The notes: generated from the letters alone by a model not told the origin. 64,000 bases of DNA from Hungatella sp. UBA3048 (GCA_002367105.1 DFCS01000029.1:62001-126000); one strand, 5' to 3'. Shown: positions 44,613 to 54,255, numbered from the stretch's first letter. Program-made: numbers and translations.

Positions 44613-46769
44613 ATGTACGATTATTTTCCAAAGGAACAGAGCATTGGATATCGGATTGGAAGTGAGGGGAAAACGGTGCTCCGTACCATTGCAGACCGGT
44701 ATGTGTCGGATAATCCACCGGTTCCGGTTAGATATTATTTAAGGAGCAGGAATAACTTCCATATATCCGAAGATTATATGGAGGAAATAAAGCTTCATGA
44801 AAAATTCCCCCGGATGGAACTGGAATCCTATGGGTATGCCTGGGCCAGACTTATCCTTCCTCAGGAAGGGCCCTTCCATTTCCGGTTCAGTGCTTTTGGA
44901 CCTGTGACCATCTATGCCAATGGAAAACGGGTGTTTCGAACCGGCCATGAGCAGGAACGTTTCCCGGACCGGTTATGGGATGTCTGTTTGGATTTGCAGG
45001 CTGGAGACAACAGTTTGTTTTTTGAATGCATCTGCACTCCGTTAGGATGTGGATTTTCCATTGGAAGTAGTTCTTATAAGGGAAGGCGAATACAGTTTTT
45101 CGGTCCTACCAGACAGCGCCGGGATTATAGCGGTTTTCTCTACAGCGGTCCTTATCCGGTAAAAGCGAAATCTATCCCGGAGCTTGATTCTGATGAAGAG
45201 GATTTAGATATCCGCTGGTACCCGGAGTATGAATGGGGAGAGAAAGAGGAGAAGCTTACTCCGGTTCGGCGGATTTTTGGACTTGATGAAGCTGATTCTA
45301 AGTCTTTTCGTATTCTTTCCGTGACATCCGTTTTCTGCCCCTTTACAGGTATGTACCATATATTGGGGACAGGATCAAAACAGCCGGTTCTTTACCTTGA
45401 CGGTCAAAAGGTTGGTAAACTAAATTGCAACTATGATATTTCCCTGAGGCTTACGGGAGGGTATCATAACCTTGCTTTTCTCTGCTGGGAGGTATCTGTG
45501 GAAATAAAGGCTGAGAATGGGGATATTGTTCCTTTGTGCTGTCCGGTAAAACTGACCGTAGGACAGAATCTGCCCTGGCTCTATGCCGGTCCGTTTCACG
45601 TTCAGGAGGAACCGGATGTGGCAGAAGTTATTTCCTTCCAAAGACCGGTAAAAACGGCTCCAGGAAACTCATTTTGGATGGTGGATTTACCTGAGACGGC
45701 TATACGGCCATTTAATGAAGGCGTGCTGTATGGGGAATGGTCTTATCCTTTGGGAGTGACCTTGTACGGACTGATCCAGACAGCCAGAATTCTTACGGAC
45801 ACCAGCCTGGGAACCTATGTAGAAGGGCATATGAAGAAATGTACGGAGTTTTATGATTACTGCATATGGGATAAGAATTTCTACGGTGCGGCTCCGTTTC
45901 ACAATCAACTGACTACCATTGACAGTCTGGATGACTGCGGTTCTTTTGCTTCGGCACTTCTAGAGGTGATGAAGGATTATGAGATCCCGGAAGGCAGGAA
46001 GATTGCGGATATGGCGGCAGATTTTGTAGCTTGCGGACAGCAAAGGCTTGATGACGGTACCTTTTACCGGAATCATTCCTATCTGCCAATCATGGACGAG
46101 ACCATATGGGCAGATGATATGTATATGAGCATCCCATTTCTATGCCGGTGCTATGAAAGCCAGGGAGATGACCGGTATTTACATGACGCCGTAAAGCAGG
46201 TAAAGAATTTTTTTAAATATTTATATATGCCTGATATGCAGATCATGTCCCATATCTATGATACCCATTACCAGGTCCAGACTAAGGTTCCCTGGGGAAG
46301 GGGTAACGGCTGGGTGCTATTTTCTGTTTCAGAGCTGTTGGCAGTACTGCCTGATGAGTTTTCTGGAAAGGATGAGATCCTGTCCATATTCCGGAAGCTG
46401 TGCCGTGGCTTTTTAAAGCTTCAGGGAGTAGAAGGAATGTGGCATCAGGTACTGACTTTCCTGGATTCTTATCAGGAAACATCCTGTACGGCCATGTTCA
46501 TCTATGGATTTGCAAGAGGAGTCCGGTATGGGTGGCTTCCTGAGAAGTCAGATTATGCAAAGGCTGCGGTGAAGGGCTGGGAAGCCCTCTGCAGTACGGC
46601 TATTGACTGGAAAGGCAATATTTACGGTGTATGCCGCGGATCCGGTTACTCCTTCAGCAAGGAGTATTATGCAAGAGATTTAGGGTGGAATTTAAATGAT
46701 ACCCATGGAATAGGAATAGTCCTGCTGGCAGGGATTGAGGTTGAGAAGATGAAGGAGGAACAGGTATGA
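44613..46769 (+). CDS. GH105 unsaturated rhamnogalacturonyl hydrolase with extra N-terminal beta domain
   Basis: A 718-residue protein. The C-terminal half (about 355-715) is an (alpha/alpha)6 GH105 domain with SYPLGVTLYGL, ETIWADDMYMSIPFLCR and WGRGNGWVLFSVSELL. This family removes unsaturated uronic acid from the end of pectin-lyase products. The N-terminal 340 residues are beta-rich (FRFSAFGPVTIYANGKRVFR) and unusual, as stand-alone GH105 enzymes are about 360-380 residues long. There is no signal peptide. GAGGAGG precedes the ATG, 20 bases after the GH106-like gene, and its stop overlaps the GH28 start (ATGA). Confidence 0.85.
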   Translation: MYDYFPKEQSIGYRIGSEGKTVLRTIADRYVSDNPPVPVRYYLRSRNNFHISEDYMEEIKLHEKFPRMELESYGYAWARLILPQEGPFHFRFSAFGPVTIYANGKRVFRTGHEQERFPDRLWDVCLDLQAGDNSLFFECICTPLGCGFSIGSSSYKGRRIQFFGPTRQRRDYSGFLYSGPYPVKAKSIPELDSDEEDLDIRWYPEYEWGEKEEKLTPVRRIFGLDEADSKSFRILSVTSVFCPFTGMYHILGTGSKQPVLYLDGQKVGKLNCNYDISLRLTGGYHNLAFLCWEVSVEIKAENGDIVPLCCPVKLTVGQNLPWLYAGPFHVQEEPDVAEVISFQRPVKTAPGNSFWMVDLPETAIRPFNEGVLYGEWSYPLGVTLYGLIQTARILTDTSLGTYVEGHMKKCTEFYDYCIWDKNFYGAAPFHNQLTTIDSLDDCGSFASALLEVMKDYEIPEGRKIADMAADFVACGQQRLDDGTFYRNHSYLPIMDETIWADDMYMSIPFLCRCYESQGDDRYLHDAVKQVKNFFKYLYMPDMQIMSHIYDTHYQVQTKVPWGRGNGWVLFSVSELLAVLPDEFSGKDEILSIFRKLCRGFLKLQGVEGMWHQVLTFLDSYQETSCTAMFIYGFARGVRYGWLPEKSDYAKAAVKGWEALCSTAIDWKGNIYGVCRGSGYSFSKEYYARDLGWNLNDTHGIGIVLLAGIEVEKMKEEQV

Positions 46770-48085
46770 TCTATAATGTAAGGGATTACAAAGCGACAGG
46801 AGATGGAAGTACACTGGATACCAAAGCGATTCAGGCGGCTATTGATGACGCAGCAAACCATGCTTCCGCCCAAAACAAGGTAATAGTATTGTTGCCGGCA
46901 GGAAACTATCTTACCAGTTCTTTGTTTTTAGGCAGCCATATGGAATTTTATATGGAAAAAGGAGCGGTCCTTCTTGGAACAACGGATGAGAGTCAGTATC
47001 CCATTATGCGTACTCGGGTCGCAGGTATCGAAATGGACTGGTTCGGTGCCATATTAAACATCAACGGTCAGAAAGATGTGAAAGTTACAGGACAAGGAAC
47101 CATTAACGGCCAGGGGTACTATTGGTGGGAAAAATACTGGGGCCAGGACGGAAAAGGCGGCATGAGAAAAGAATATGATGCCAGGAATTTACGGTGGTGT
47201 GTGGATTATGACTGCAAAAGGGTACGGAATATGATTGTCATGGGAAGCAGAGACATTGAACTTACTGGTTTTGAAAGCGTTCGTTCCGGCTTTTGGAATA
47301 TTCACTTATGTTACTCTGAAAATGTCCATGTAGACGGTCTGTCCATCTATGACAATGCAGGTCCAAGTACCGATGGAATTGATATCGATTCCTGCCGTCA
47401 TGTTGTTGTAGAGCATTGTACAGTTGCATGCAACGATGATAGCATCTGCGTCAAATCTGGACGTGATGCAGACGGCCTTAGAGTGAACCGGATCTGCGAG
47501 GATGTGGTGATCCGGGACTGCGAGATCCTGACTGGATCAGGGGTGACCATAGGAAGCGAAACGTCAGGCGGAGTAAAAAATGTTGTGATCCGGAATTTAA
47601 GATACCGCAATACGGACTGCGGTTTCCGGATGAAATCCGCTAGGACAAGAGGCGGGATCATTGAGGATGTTGTCGTGGAGAATCTTCAGATGGTCAATGT
47701 AAAATATCCATTTAACATGTGTTTAAACTGGCACCCGGCTTACAGCTATTGTGAGCTTCCTGAAAATTACCAGGGAGAGATTCCGGACCACTGGAAGACA
47801 CTTACGGAAAAGGTAGATAAGGATCTTGGAATTCCTAAGGTTAAAAACATTACCATCCGCAATATAAGATCAATCAATGAGCCAGAATACAGCGGTCCTT
47901 CCCGGGCATTTGAAATAGATTCTTTTTTGGAAAAGCCTATAGAAAACGTTACATTTGATAACGTAAAGATCCATGCAAAAGAGCTTGGAAGAATCCAGGG
48001 CGTGAAAAATATGACATGGAAAGACGTGGAGATTACGGTAGACGGACCAAGTGATAAACAAAATGACCAGTATGATATCAGGTAA
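46766..48085 (+). CDS. GH28 polygalacturonase-family glycosidase
   Basis: A 439-residue right-handed beta-helix enzyme. It opens IYNVRDYKATGDGSTLDTKA, the usual GH28 start, and has the catalytic stretches STDGIDIDSC, ACNDDSICVKSG and SGVTIGSETSGGVKN, with the expected Asp residues. There is no signal peptide, so it probably trims imported galacturonate or rhamnogalacturonan oligomers inside the cell. It is translationally coupled to the GH105 gene. No terminator is evident after it. The gap to the convergent sfsA gene holds only a degraded fragment. Confidence 0.9.
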   Translation: MIYNVRDYKATGDGSTLDTKAIQAAIDDAANHASAQNKVIVLLPAGNYLTSSLFLGSHMEFYMEKGAVLLGTTDESQYPIMRTRVAGIEMDWFGAILNINGQKDVKVTGQGTINGQGYYWWEKYWGQDGKGGMRKEYDARNLRWCVDYDCKRVRNMIVMGSRDIELTGFESVRSGFWNIHLCYSENVHVDGLSIYDNAGPSTDGIDIDSCRHVVVEHCTVACNDDSICVKSGRDADGLRVNRICEDVVIRDCEILTGSGVTIGSETSGGVKNVVIRNLRYRNTDCGFRMKSARTRGGIIEDVVVENLQMVNVKYPFNMCLNWHPAYSYCELPENYQGEIPDHWKTLTEKVDKDLGIPKVKNITIRNIRSINEPEYSGPSRAFEIDSFLEKPIENVTFDNVKIHAKELGRIQGVKNMTWKDVEITVDGPSDKQNDQYDIR

Positions 48086-48214
48086 ATATTGCAATTTTAA
48101 TATAGATGTCTTGGTTCCCAATGGTCACCACATTCTTCAATGTTTCCCAAAAGTTATCTGTGCTTGACTTTTTAATACCATGACAGGTGATGGATAACTC
48201 CGGGAAAAGAAGAA

Positions 48215-48304
48215 ATGGTAGAAAGCCAGTATCTAGCTAGGGGTCCGCTAGGAGTAACCGGCTCAACAGGCCCATAGGGAGACTCCGGTCCAACAGGTCC
48301 GTTG
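48215..48304 (+). pseudogene. Remnant of a collagen-like Gly-X-Y repeat gene
   Basis: From an ATG at 48215 the frame reads nine codons and then seven Gly-X-Y triplets from 48242: GPLGVTGSTGP, a TAG in the Y position, then GDSGPTGPL. The Gly-X-Thr/Pro pattern is that of bacterial collagen-like (exosporium/BclA-type) proteins. The in-frame stop, the tiny length and the lack of a ribosome-binding site mark it as a leftover. The rest of the 48086-48320 gap shows no clear gene. Confidence 0.55.
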
Positions 48305-48320
48305 AAAGTTTCCTCACTTA

Positions 48321-49121
48321 TCACGTCAGATAGACCGGTATAGGCATGTCCAGGGAGAGGGAATCCTCCGTAACGACACAGTCATATGCTAAAATATGGA
48401 CCCCGGCCACCTTCGCCCTTTTTAACGCTTCCGCAAATTCCGGATGCGTTTTTTTATTGGGCGTAAACGCCTTCATCTCTTTCATCTGGATGACAAAGAG
48501 GATATAAGCCTCATACCCTTCCCTGTGGGCATTAATAAGTTCTTCCATGTGTTTTACTCCCCGCACCGTCGGCGCATCAGGAAACATGGCAAGGCCGTTT
48601 TCTTCCAGGGTGACGCCCTTAACCTCCATGAATGCAGGGATTTCCTCTCCATGGGTTTCCCATTTTTCCGGCAGCACCGCCTGAAAAGCCAGGTCGAACC
48701 GCGACTGGTCGTAGGTAACTTCCCGTCGGATGTTCTTTATGACCGGGCTGAAATGGGAAGGTGTATCCTTCGTCTGGTGAAAAGGCAGGAGAGAATTTTC
48801 CCGGATGGATTGCAGCCATTCGTACGCCGCCTGATTGGGGGCCTGGGAATCCATATTGATGAGGAGCGGCCCGGCATTTTCCCGTTCCTTCCATACGCCG
48901 ATCAAAGAGTATTCTGTTTTTCTTCCTAGAGCCGCGGCCTCCGGATGAAACTGCACCAGCACCTTGACGCCGGGGATGAGTAATTCCCGGCAGCGCCCTG
49001 TATTTTTAACATGACAGATCACTTCCGCTTCCCCATACCCCTCTTTTGAAATCAGGACGTGGGCAATAAAACGGTTGGGCCGGCTTACAAAGATCCCTGT
49101 CAGCATGTGTTCGTATCTCAA
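48321..49121 (-). CDS. sfsA: SfsA family protein (sugar fermentation stimulation)
   Basis: A 266-residue cytoplasmic protein of the SfsA family. It has an N-terminal OB-like region with FVSRPNRFIAHV and CHVKNTGRCRELLIPG, a nuclease-like core ESEV-type region (AFMEVKGVTLEENG, MFPDAPTVRG) and the C-terminal YDCVVTEDSLSL. The role is uncertain, with proposals of a DNA-binding regulator of sugar genes or a nuclease. I chose a TTG start at 49121, since AAGGAG lies 11 bases upstream and it fits the family N-terminus. An ATG six codons on, and a longer frame from 49208 without a good site, are alternatives. It converges on the pectin operon. Confidence 0.88.
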   Translation of the reverse strand: MRYEHMLTGIFVSRPNRFIAHVLISKEGYGEAEVICHVKNTGRCRELLIPGVKVLVQFHPEAAALGRKTEYSLIGVWKERENAGPLLINMDSQAPNQAAYEWLQSIRENSLLPFHQTKDTPSHFSPVIKNIRREVTYDQSRFDLAFQAVLPEKWETHGEEIPAFMEVKGVTLEENGLAMFPDAPTVRGVKHMEELINAHREGYEAYILFVIQMKEMKAFTPNKKTHPEFAEALKRAKVAGVHILAYDCVVTEDSLSLDMPIPVYLT

Positions 49122-49246
49122 TGAAGCTGTCTCTCCTTTCTGTATCCATGGTTGTATCTTACCATATAGAGAATAAAAATGGAACCCTTGTGTCTCTAGG
49201 GTGAACACATTCGTCCGTTAGGTGAAAACTTTTTTGACCTTTTTTC

Positions 49247-49275
49247 TTGCGCCGTTTAAGAAAGTGTGCTACAAT
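49247..49275 (+). promoter_or_regulatory. Promoter of thrC
   Basis: TTGCGC (49247-49252), a 17-base spacer and TACAAT (49270-49275) are seen, the latter preceded by TGC as an extended -10. It lies 58 bases before the gene. Confidence 0.6.
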
Positions 49276-49333
49276 GCTGGCAAGGTTTTTGATCCATTGA
49301 CATTATGAGAGAGCAGGAAAGGAATAAAATACC

Positions 49334-50818
49334 ATGGAAATATCCTATCAAAGTACCAGGGGCGGCGAGGCTGGTGTGACGGCTTCCCAGGCAATCTTAA
49401 AGGGTCTGGCGGCAGACGGCGGCCTGTTTATGCCGTGTTTTATCCCAAAGCTTGACAAATCCATGAAAGAGTTGTCGGCGTTAACATACCAGGAAACGGC
49501 CTATGAGGTCATGAAACTGTACCTTACGGATTACAGTTCTGAGGAGTTAAGGAGCTGTATTGAACAGGCTTATGACAGCAAATTCGATACAGAGGAGATC
49601 GCTCCACTTGCCAAGGCTGACGGAGCCTATTATCTGGAATTATACCATGGAAGTACCATTGCATTTAAAGATATGGCTCTTTCCATTCTCCCTCACCTGA
49701 TGACCGTTGCGGCAAAAAAGAATCAGGTGAAAAATAAAATCGTGATCCTTACCGCTACCTCCGGTGACACAGGAAAGGCTGCTATGGCCGGTTTTGCCGA
49801 TGTGGAAGGAACGGAAATCATCGTATTTTATCCAAAAGACGGCGTAAGCCGCGTCCAGGAGCTTCAGATGGTAACCCAGAAAGGGGAGAATACCCATGTG
49901 GCCGCCATTCATGGAAACTTTGACGACGCTCAGACAGGGGTCAAAAAGATATTCGGAGATAAGGAATTTGCCCGCATGCTTGATGAAAAGGGCTTTCAGC
50001 TGTCTTCAGCAAACTCCATCAACATCGGCAGGCTGGTTCCCCAGGTGGTGTATTATGTCTATGCCTATGCAAAGCTTCTTGCATGTGAAGAGATTTCTGA
50101 CGGAGAAGAAGTGAATGTTACCGTGCCTACGGGAAACTTTGGAAACATTCTGGCTGCCTATTTGGCAAAGCAGATGGGGGTTCCCATTAAGAATCTTATC
50201 TGTGCCTCCAATGAAAATAAGGTTCTTTATGATTTCTTCCAGACCGGGACCTATGACAGGAACCGGGACTTTATCCTCACCAGCTCACCGTCCATGGATA
50301 TTTTAATATCCAGCAACTTAGAGCGCTTGATTTATTTAAGTGCCGGATGTGATGCAGAGGCCAATACGGCTCTTATGAAGGAACTGGGGGATAAAGGCAG
50401 CTATACGGTAACCGCCGGCATGAAGCACTTTATGGAAGATTTTACGGGAGGTTTTGCAGGAGAAGAGGAAACCAGGGCAGCCATTAAGAAGGTTTTTGAG
50501 GATACCGGCTATTTAATCGATCCCCATACCGGTGTGGCAGCATGCGTATATGACCAATACAAGGCTGAGACAAAGGATCAGGCAAAGAATATCATTGCCT
50601 CCACGGCAAGCCCGTATAAATTTGCAGGAAGCGTTCTTAAAGCTATTGAAGGAGAACAGGGGGAGCCGGATGAATTCCGGATCATCGATCATCTGGCGGA
50701 GATATCTAAGGTTCCCGTTCCCCAGGCAGTAGAAGAAATCCGCACCGCACCTGTACGCCATGATACAGTGTGCGACGCGGATAAGATGAAAGACGCGGTT
50801 ATAAGTTTTTTAAGTTAA
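49334..50818 (+). CDS. thrC: Threonine synthase
   Basis: A 494-residue PLP enzyme that makes threonine from O-phosphohomoserine. The N-terminal YQSTRGGEAGVTASQAIL, the PLP-lysine motif GSTIAFKDMALS (Lys near residue 112), ATSGDTGKAAMAGF and the phosphate-site VPTGNFGNILAAY match the fungal/E. coli-type long enzymes. It stands alone with its own promoter. The 205 bases after it carry no obvious terminator. Confidence 0.96.
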   Translation: MEISYQSTRGGEAGVTASQAILKGLAADGGLFMPCFIPKLDKSMKELSALTYQETAYEVMKLYLTDYSSEELRSCIEQAYDSKFDTEEIAPLAKADGAYYLELYHGSTIAFKDMALSILPHLMTVAAKKNQVKNKIVILTATSGDTGKAAMAGFADVEGTEIIVFYPKDGVSRVQELQMVTQKGENTHVAAIHGNFDDAQTGVKKIFGDKEFARMLDEKGFQLSSANSINIGRLVPQVVYYVYAYAKLLACEEISDGEEVNVTVPTGNFGNILAAYLAKQMGVPIKNLICASNENKVLYDFFQTGTYDRNRDFILTSSPSMDILISSNLERLIYLSAGCDAEANTALMKELGDKGSYTVTAGMKHFMEDFTGGFAGEEETRAAIKKVFEDTGYLIDPHTGVAACVYDQYKAETKDQAKNIIASTASPYKFAGSVLKAIEGEQGEPDEFRIIDHLAEISKVPVPQAVEEIRTAPVRHDTVCDADKMKDAVISFLS

Positions 50819-50954
50819 CTGATGCCTTGCCACATCTTTCGTTTCATAAAGAATCTCCTATTATGTATTTAGACCTGCCCCCATTATAAGGCATTGCGGG
50901 AATAAAAGCAAAATGTAACTTTGTTATAAAAAAGACAATCTGGAAAAATTATTC

Positions 50955-50983
50955 TTTCCAAATGTGGTAAGATGGTATATAAT
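50955..50983 (+). promoter_or_regulatory. Promoter of the class II aldolase gene
   Basis: A perfect TATAAT (50978-50983) lies 17 bases after TTTCCA (50955-50960) and 40 bases before the aldolase ATG. Confidence 0.6.
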
Positions 50984-51023
50984 AATATAGAGCTAGAGAA
51001 AAAATCAAATGGAGGTTTGTGAT

Positions 51024-51887
51024 ATGTTAGTTTCAGCAAAAGATATGCTTGAAAAAGCAAGAGACGGAAAGTACGCAGTTGGACAGTTCAACATCAACAA
51101 CCTTGAGTGGACGAAAGCTGTTTTACAGACAGCCGAAGAACTGAAATCCCCGGTTATCCTGGGTGTATCCGAAGGCGCTGGTAAATACATGACAGGCTAC
51201 AAGACCGTATCAGCTATGGTAAAAGCCATGATCGAAGAATTAAACATTACAGTTCCTGTAGCACTTCATCTGGATCATGGTTCCTATGACGGCAGCTATA
51301 AATGCATTGAAGCGGGATTTTCTTCCATTATGTTTGACGGTTCCCATTATCCAATCGCTGAGAACGTAGAAAAGACGACTGAGCTTGTGAAAGTCTGTGC
51401 AGAAAAAGGAATTTCCATTGAAGCAGAGGTTGGTTCTATCGGCGGAGAGGAAGACGGCGTAGTTGGTATGGGCGAATGCGCAGATCCTGATGAGTGCAAG
51501 CAGGTTGCAGACTTAGGCGTGACCATGCTGGCTGCAGGTATCGGCAACATTCACGGAAAATATCCGGAAAACTGGGCAGGCTTAAGCTTTGAGACCCTGG
51601 CTGCCATCAAGGAGAAAGTAGGCGATATGCCTTTAGTACTTCACGGTGGGACAGGCATCCCGGAAGACCAGATCAAGAAGGCTATCAGCCTTGGCGTTGC
51701 AAAGATCAATGTGAATACAGAGTGCCAGCTTACCTTTGCAGAAGCTACCCGTAAGTACATTGAGGCAGGCAAGGATTTAGAAGGCAAAGGCTTTGATCCA
51801 CGTAAGCTTCTTGCCCCCGGTACAGAGGCTATTAAAGCAACTGTAAAAGAGAAGATGGAATTATTTGGCTCCGTTGGAAAAGCTTAA
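51024..51887 (+). CDS. fba: Class II fructose-1,6-bisphosphate aldolase
   Basis: A 287-residue Zn-dependent glycolytic enzyme cleaving fructose-1,6-bisphosphate to two triose phosphates. Metal and active-site motifs are LHLDHGSYDG, EAEVGSIGGEEDG, GNIHGKYPENW, LHGGTGIPE and KINVNTE. The ATG at 51024 follows TGGAGG by 8 bases. An ATG at 51009 overlaps that site and was rejected. Tagatose- or other ketose-bisphosphate aldolases share these motifs, but the isolated context and strong promoter favour the housekeeping glycolytic role. Confidence 0.93.
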   Translation: MLVSAKDMLEKARDGKYAVGQFNINNLEWTKAVLQTAEELKSPVILGVSEGAGKYMTGYKTVSAMVKAMIEELNITVPVALHLDHGSYDGSYKCIEAGFSSIMFDGSHYPIAENVEKTTELVKVCAEKGISIEAEVGSIGGEEDGVVGMGECADPDECKQVADLGVTMLAAGIGNIHGKYPENWAGLSFETLAAIKEKVGDMPLVLHGGTGIPEDQIKKAISLGVAKINVNTECQLTFAEATRKYIEAGKDLEGKGFDPRKLLAPGTEAIKATVKEKMELFGSVGKA

Positions 51888-51954
51888 GGAAAATATTTTT
51901 CAAAAAAGTACTTGATTTTTTGGGAAAAATGGTTTAATTTAATTTAAGAACGAT

Positions 51955-51986
51955 GGCGTTCTCCTTATACCGGGAGGACGCCTTTT
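51955..51986 (+). terminator. Terminator after the aldolase gene
   Basis: GGCGTTCTCC pairs with GGAGGACGCC (one G-U pair) and TTTT follows. Confidence 0.8.
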
Positions 51987-52066
51987 CTGATTTATGCGCA
52001 TATTCAGATCGCGAGGAGACTATAAAGGCAGTTTGACTTATCAAAATATGGGAGGATGGAAAATTT

Positions 52067-54184
52067 ATGAGCGAAGTTGTAAACGTAGCTGAGCTGTTTG
52101 GTAAGAATGTATTTAACGAAACCGTAATGAGAGAGCGCTTGCCAAAATCTGTTTTCAAAAAATTAAAGAAAACCATTGAGGATGGTGCGGTACTGGATCC
52201 ATCGATTGCAGACGTCGTTTCACATGCCATGAAAGACTGGGCAATTGAAAGAGGCGCAACTCACTATACCCATTGGTTTCAGCCTCTTACCGGAATTACC
52301 GCTGAAAAACATGATTCCTTCATCTCCGCCCCAACACCGGAAGGAAAGGTAATTATGGAGTTTTCAGGGAAGGAACTGGTAAAGGGAGAGCCGGATGCTT
52401 CTTCTTTCCCGTCCGGAGGCTTAAGGGCGACTTTTGAAGCAAGAGGCTATACCGCCTGGGATTGCACTTCTCCTGCATTCTTAAGAGAAGATGCCATCGG
52501 TGTTACTCTCTGCATTCCCACCGCTTTTTGTTCTTATACAGGAGAAGCTCTTGACAAAAAGACACCTCTCTTAAGATCCATGGAAGCCGTTGACGAGCAG
52601 GCTTTAAGAATCTTAAGATTATTCGGAAATACAACCTCAAAAAGGGTGACTCCTTCCGTTGGTGCCGAACAGGAATATTTCCTGGTTGATCATGAAAAGT
52701 ATTTACAGAGAAAAGATTTAATCTATGCCGGACGCACCCTGTTCGGAGCGATGCCCCCGAAGGGACAGGAGCTGGAGGACCATTACTTTGGTTCCATCCG
52801 CGAGAGGATCGCGGCCTATATGAAGGAAGTGAATGAAGAGCTATGGAAGTTAGGTGTGCCTGCAAAGACCCAGCATAACGAAGTGGCTCCCGCCCAGCAT
52901 GAGCTGGCCCCCATCTATGAACAGGCAAACGTGGCAGTAGATCATAACCAATTAGTAATGGAAACCTTAAAAAAGGTGGCTGGCCGTCATGGATTAAACT
53001 GCCTGCTTCATGAAAAACCGTTTGCAGGGGTCAATGGTTCCGGTAAGCATAACAACTGGTCTTTAACCACTGACGACGGAATCAACCTGTTAAATCCAGG
53101 GGAAACACCCCATGAGAACATCCAGTTCCTGCTGGTGCTTTCCTGTATCTTAAAGGCGGTTGACCGTCATGCGGATCTGCTTCGGGAATCTGCGGCTGAT
53201 GTTGGAAATGATCACAGGCTTGGGGCAAATGAAGCGCCTCCGGCCATTATCTCCATATTCATCGGCGAACAGCTTGAGGATGTAGTAGATCAGCTTTGCA
53301 GCACCGGAGAGGCTACCCGTTCCAAAGCGGGCGGCACCTTAAAAACGGGTGTCAGAACCCTGCCTGATTTATTCAAGGATGCTACGGACCGAAACAGAAC
53401 CTCACCATTTGCATTTACCGGCAATAAGTTCGAGTTCCGGATGGTTGGTTCCTCTGATTCCATTTCTTCTCCTAATGTGGTTTTAAATACCATTACTGCT
53501 GAGGCGTTTAAAGAATCGGCAGATGTCCTTGAGAAGGCGGCTGATTTTGATACGGCGGTCCATGACATGATAAAAGAGCAGCTGGCAGCTCATAGAAGGA
53601 TTATTTTTAACGGCAACGGCTATTCCCAGGCGTGGGTGGATGAAGCAGAAAGAAGAGGCCTTCCAAACCTTAAGTCAATGGTTGAGGCGATTCCTGCTCT
53701 TACCACAGATGCTTCGGTAAAGATGTTCGAGGAATTTAAAGTATTCACAAAGGCTGAGCTGGAATCCCGGGTTGAGATCGAATATGAGGCTTACAGCAAA
53801 GCCATTAACATCGAGGCAAGAGCCATGATCGATATGGCCGGAAAGCAGATCATCCCGGCGGCTGTGAAGTATGCATCTCTGCTGGCAGATTCCCTTGGAA
53901 AGGTAAAGGCAGCATGTCCGGCAGCCGATACCAGTGTTCAGGAAGAGCTTCTCATAGAGGTAAGCGCTTATCTTTCCGATATGAAGGTAGCCCTGGCTTC
54001 TCTGTCAGATGCTGACGCGAAATGTACGGAAATCGAAGGGAACAAGGAACGGGCAAAGGCTTTCCGGGATGAGGTAGTACCTGCCATGACAGCCCTCCGT
54101 GATCCTGCTGATAAGCTGGAAATGATCGTAGATAAAGAATTTTGGCCGATGCCAAGTTATGGAGACTTAATTTTCGAAGTATAA
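52067..54184 (+). CDS. glnN: Type III glutamine synthetase
   Basis: A 705-residue enzyme that joins ammonia to glutamate. The length and motifs are those of the GSIII class found in Bacteroidetes and Clostridia: HYTHWFQPLTG near residue 64, GAEQEYFLVD near 200, NEVAPAQHELAP near 267, HEKPFAGVNGSGKHNNWS near 316 and RNRTSPFAFTGNKFEFR near 440. It is much longer than GSI and lacks the adenylation context. GGGAGGA precedes the ATG. Its own terminator follows. No GlnR/TnrA-type site was noticed upstream. Confidence 0.96.
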   Translation: MSEVVNVAELFGKNVFNETVMRERLPKSVFKKLKKTIEDGAVLDPSIADVVSHAMKDWAIERGATHYTHWFQPLTGITAEKHDSFISAPTPEGKVIMEFSGKELVKGEPDASSFPSGGLRATFEARGYTAWDCTSPAFLREDAIGVTLCIPTAFCSYTGEALDKKTPLLRSMEAVDEQALRILRLFGNTTSKRVTPSVGAEQEYFLVDHEKYLQRKDLIYAGRTLFGAMPPKGQELEDHYFGSIRERIAAYMKEVNEELWKLGVPAKTQHNEVAPAQHELAPIYEQANVAVDHNQLVMETLKKVAGRHGLNCLLHEKPFAGVNGSGKHNNWSLTTDDGINLLNPGETPHENIQFLLVLSCILKAVDRHADLLRESAADVGNDHRLGANEAPPAIISIFIGEQLEDVVDQLCSTGEATRSKAGGTLKTGVRTLPDLFKDATDRNRTSPFAFTGNKFEFRMVGSSDSISSPNVVLNTITAEAFKESADVLEKAADFDTAVHDMIKEQLAAHRRIIFNGNGYSQAWVDEAERRGLPNLKSMVEAIPALTTDASVKMFEEFKVFTKAELESRVEIEYEAYSKAINIEARAMIDMAGKQIIPAAVKYASLLADSLGKVKAACPAADTSVQEELLIEVSAYLSDMKVALASLSDADAKCTEIEGNKERAKAFRDEVVPAMTALRDPADKLEMIVDKEFWPMPSYGDLIFEV

Positions 54185-54193
54185 TTGGATATG

Positions 54194-54232
54194 AAAAAAG
54201 GTGCCGTCCTGGTTGCAGGGCAGCACCTTTTC
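54194..54232 (+). terminator. Terminator after glnN
   Basis: AAAAGGTGCCGTCC pairs with GGGCAGCACCTTTT with one internal mismatch, and T-rich sequence follows. Confidence 0.85.
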
Positions 54233-54255
54233 TCATAGCTCCCAATAAATGGGCT

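Noticed and set aside
48090..48200. Minus-strand stretch reading STDNFWETLKNVVTIGNQD in the GH28-sfsA gap
   Set aside because: It looks somewhat protein-like but has no start, no site and no family I recognise. I could not separate it from chance.
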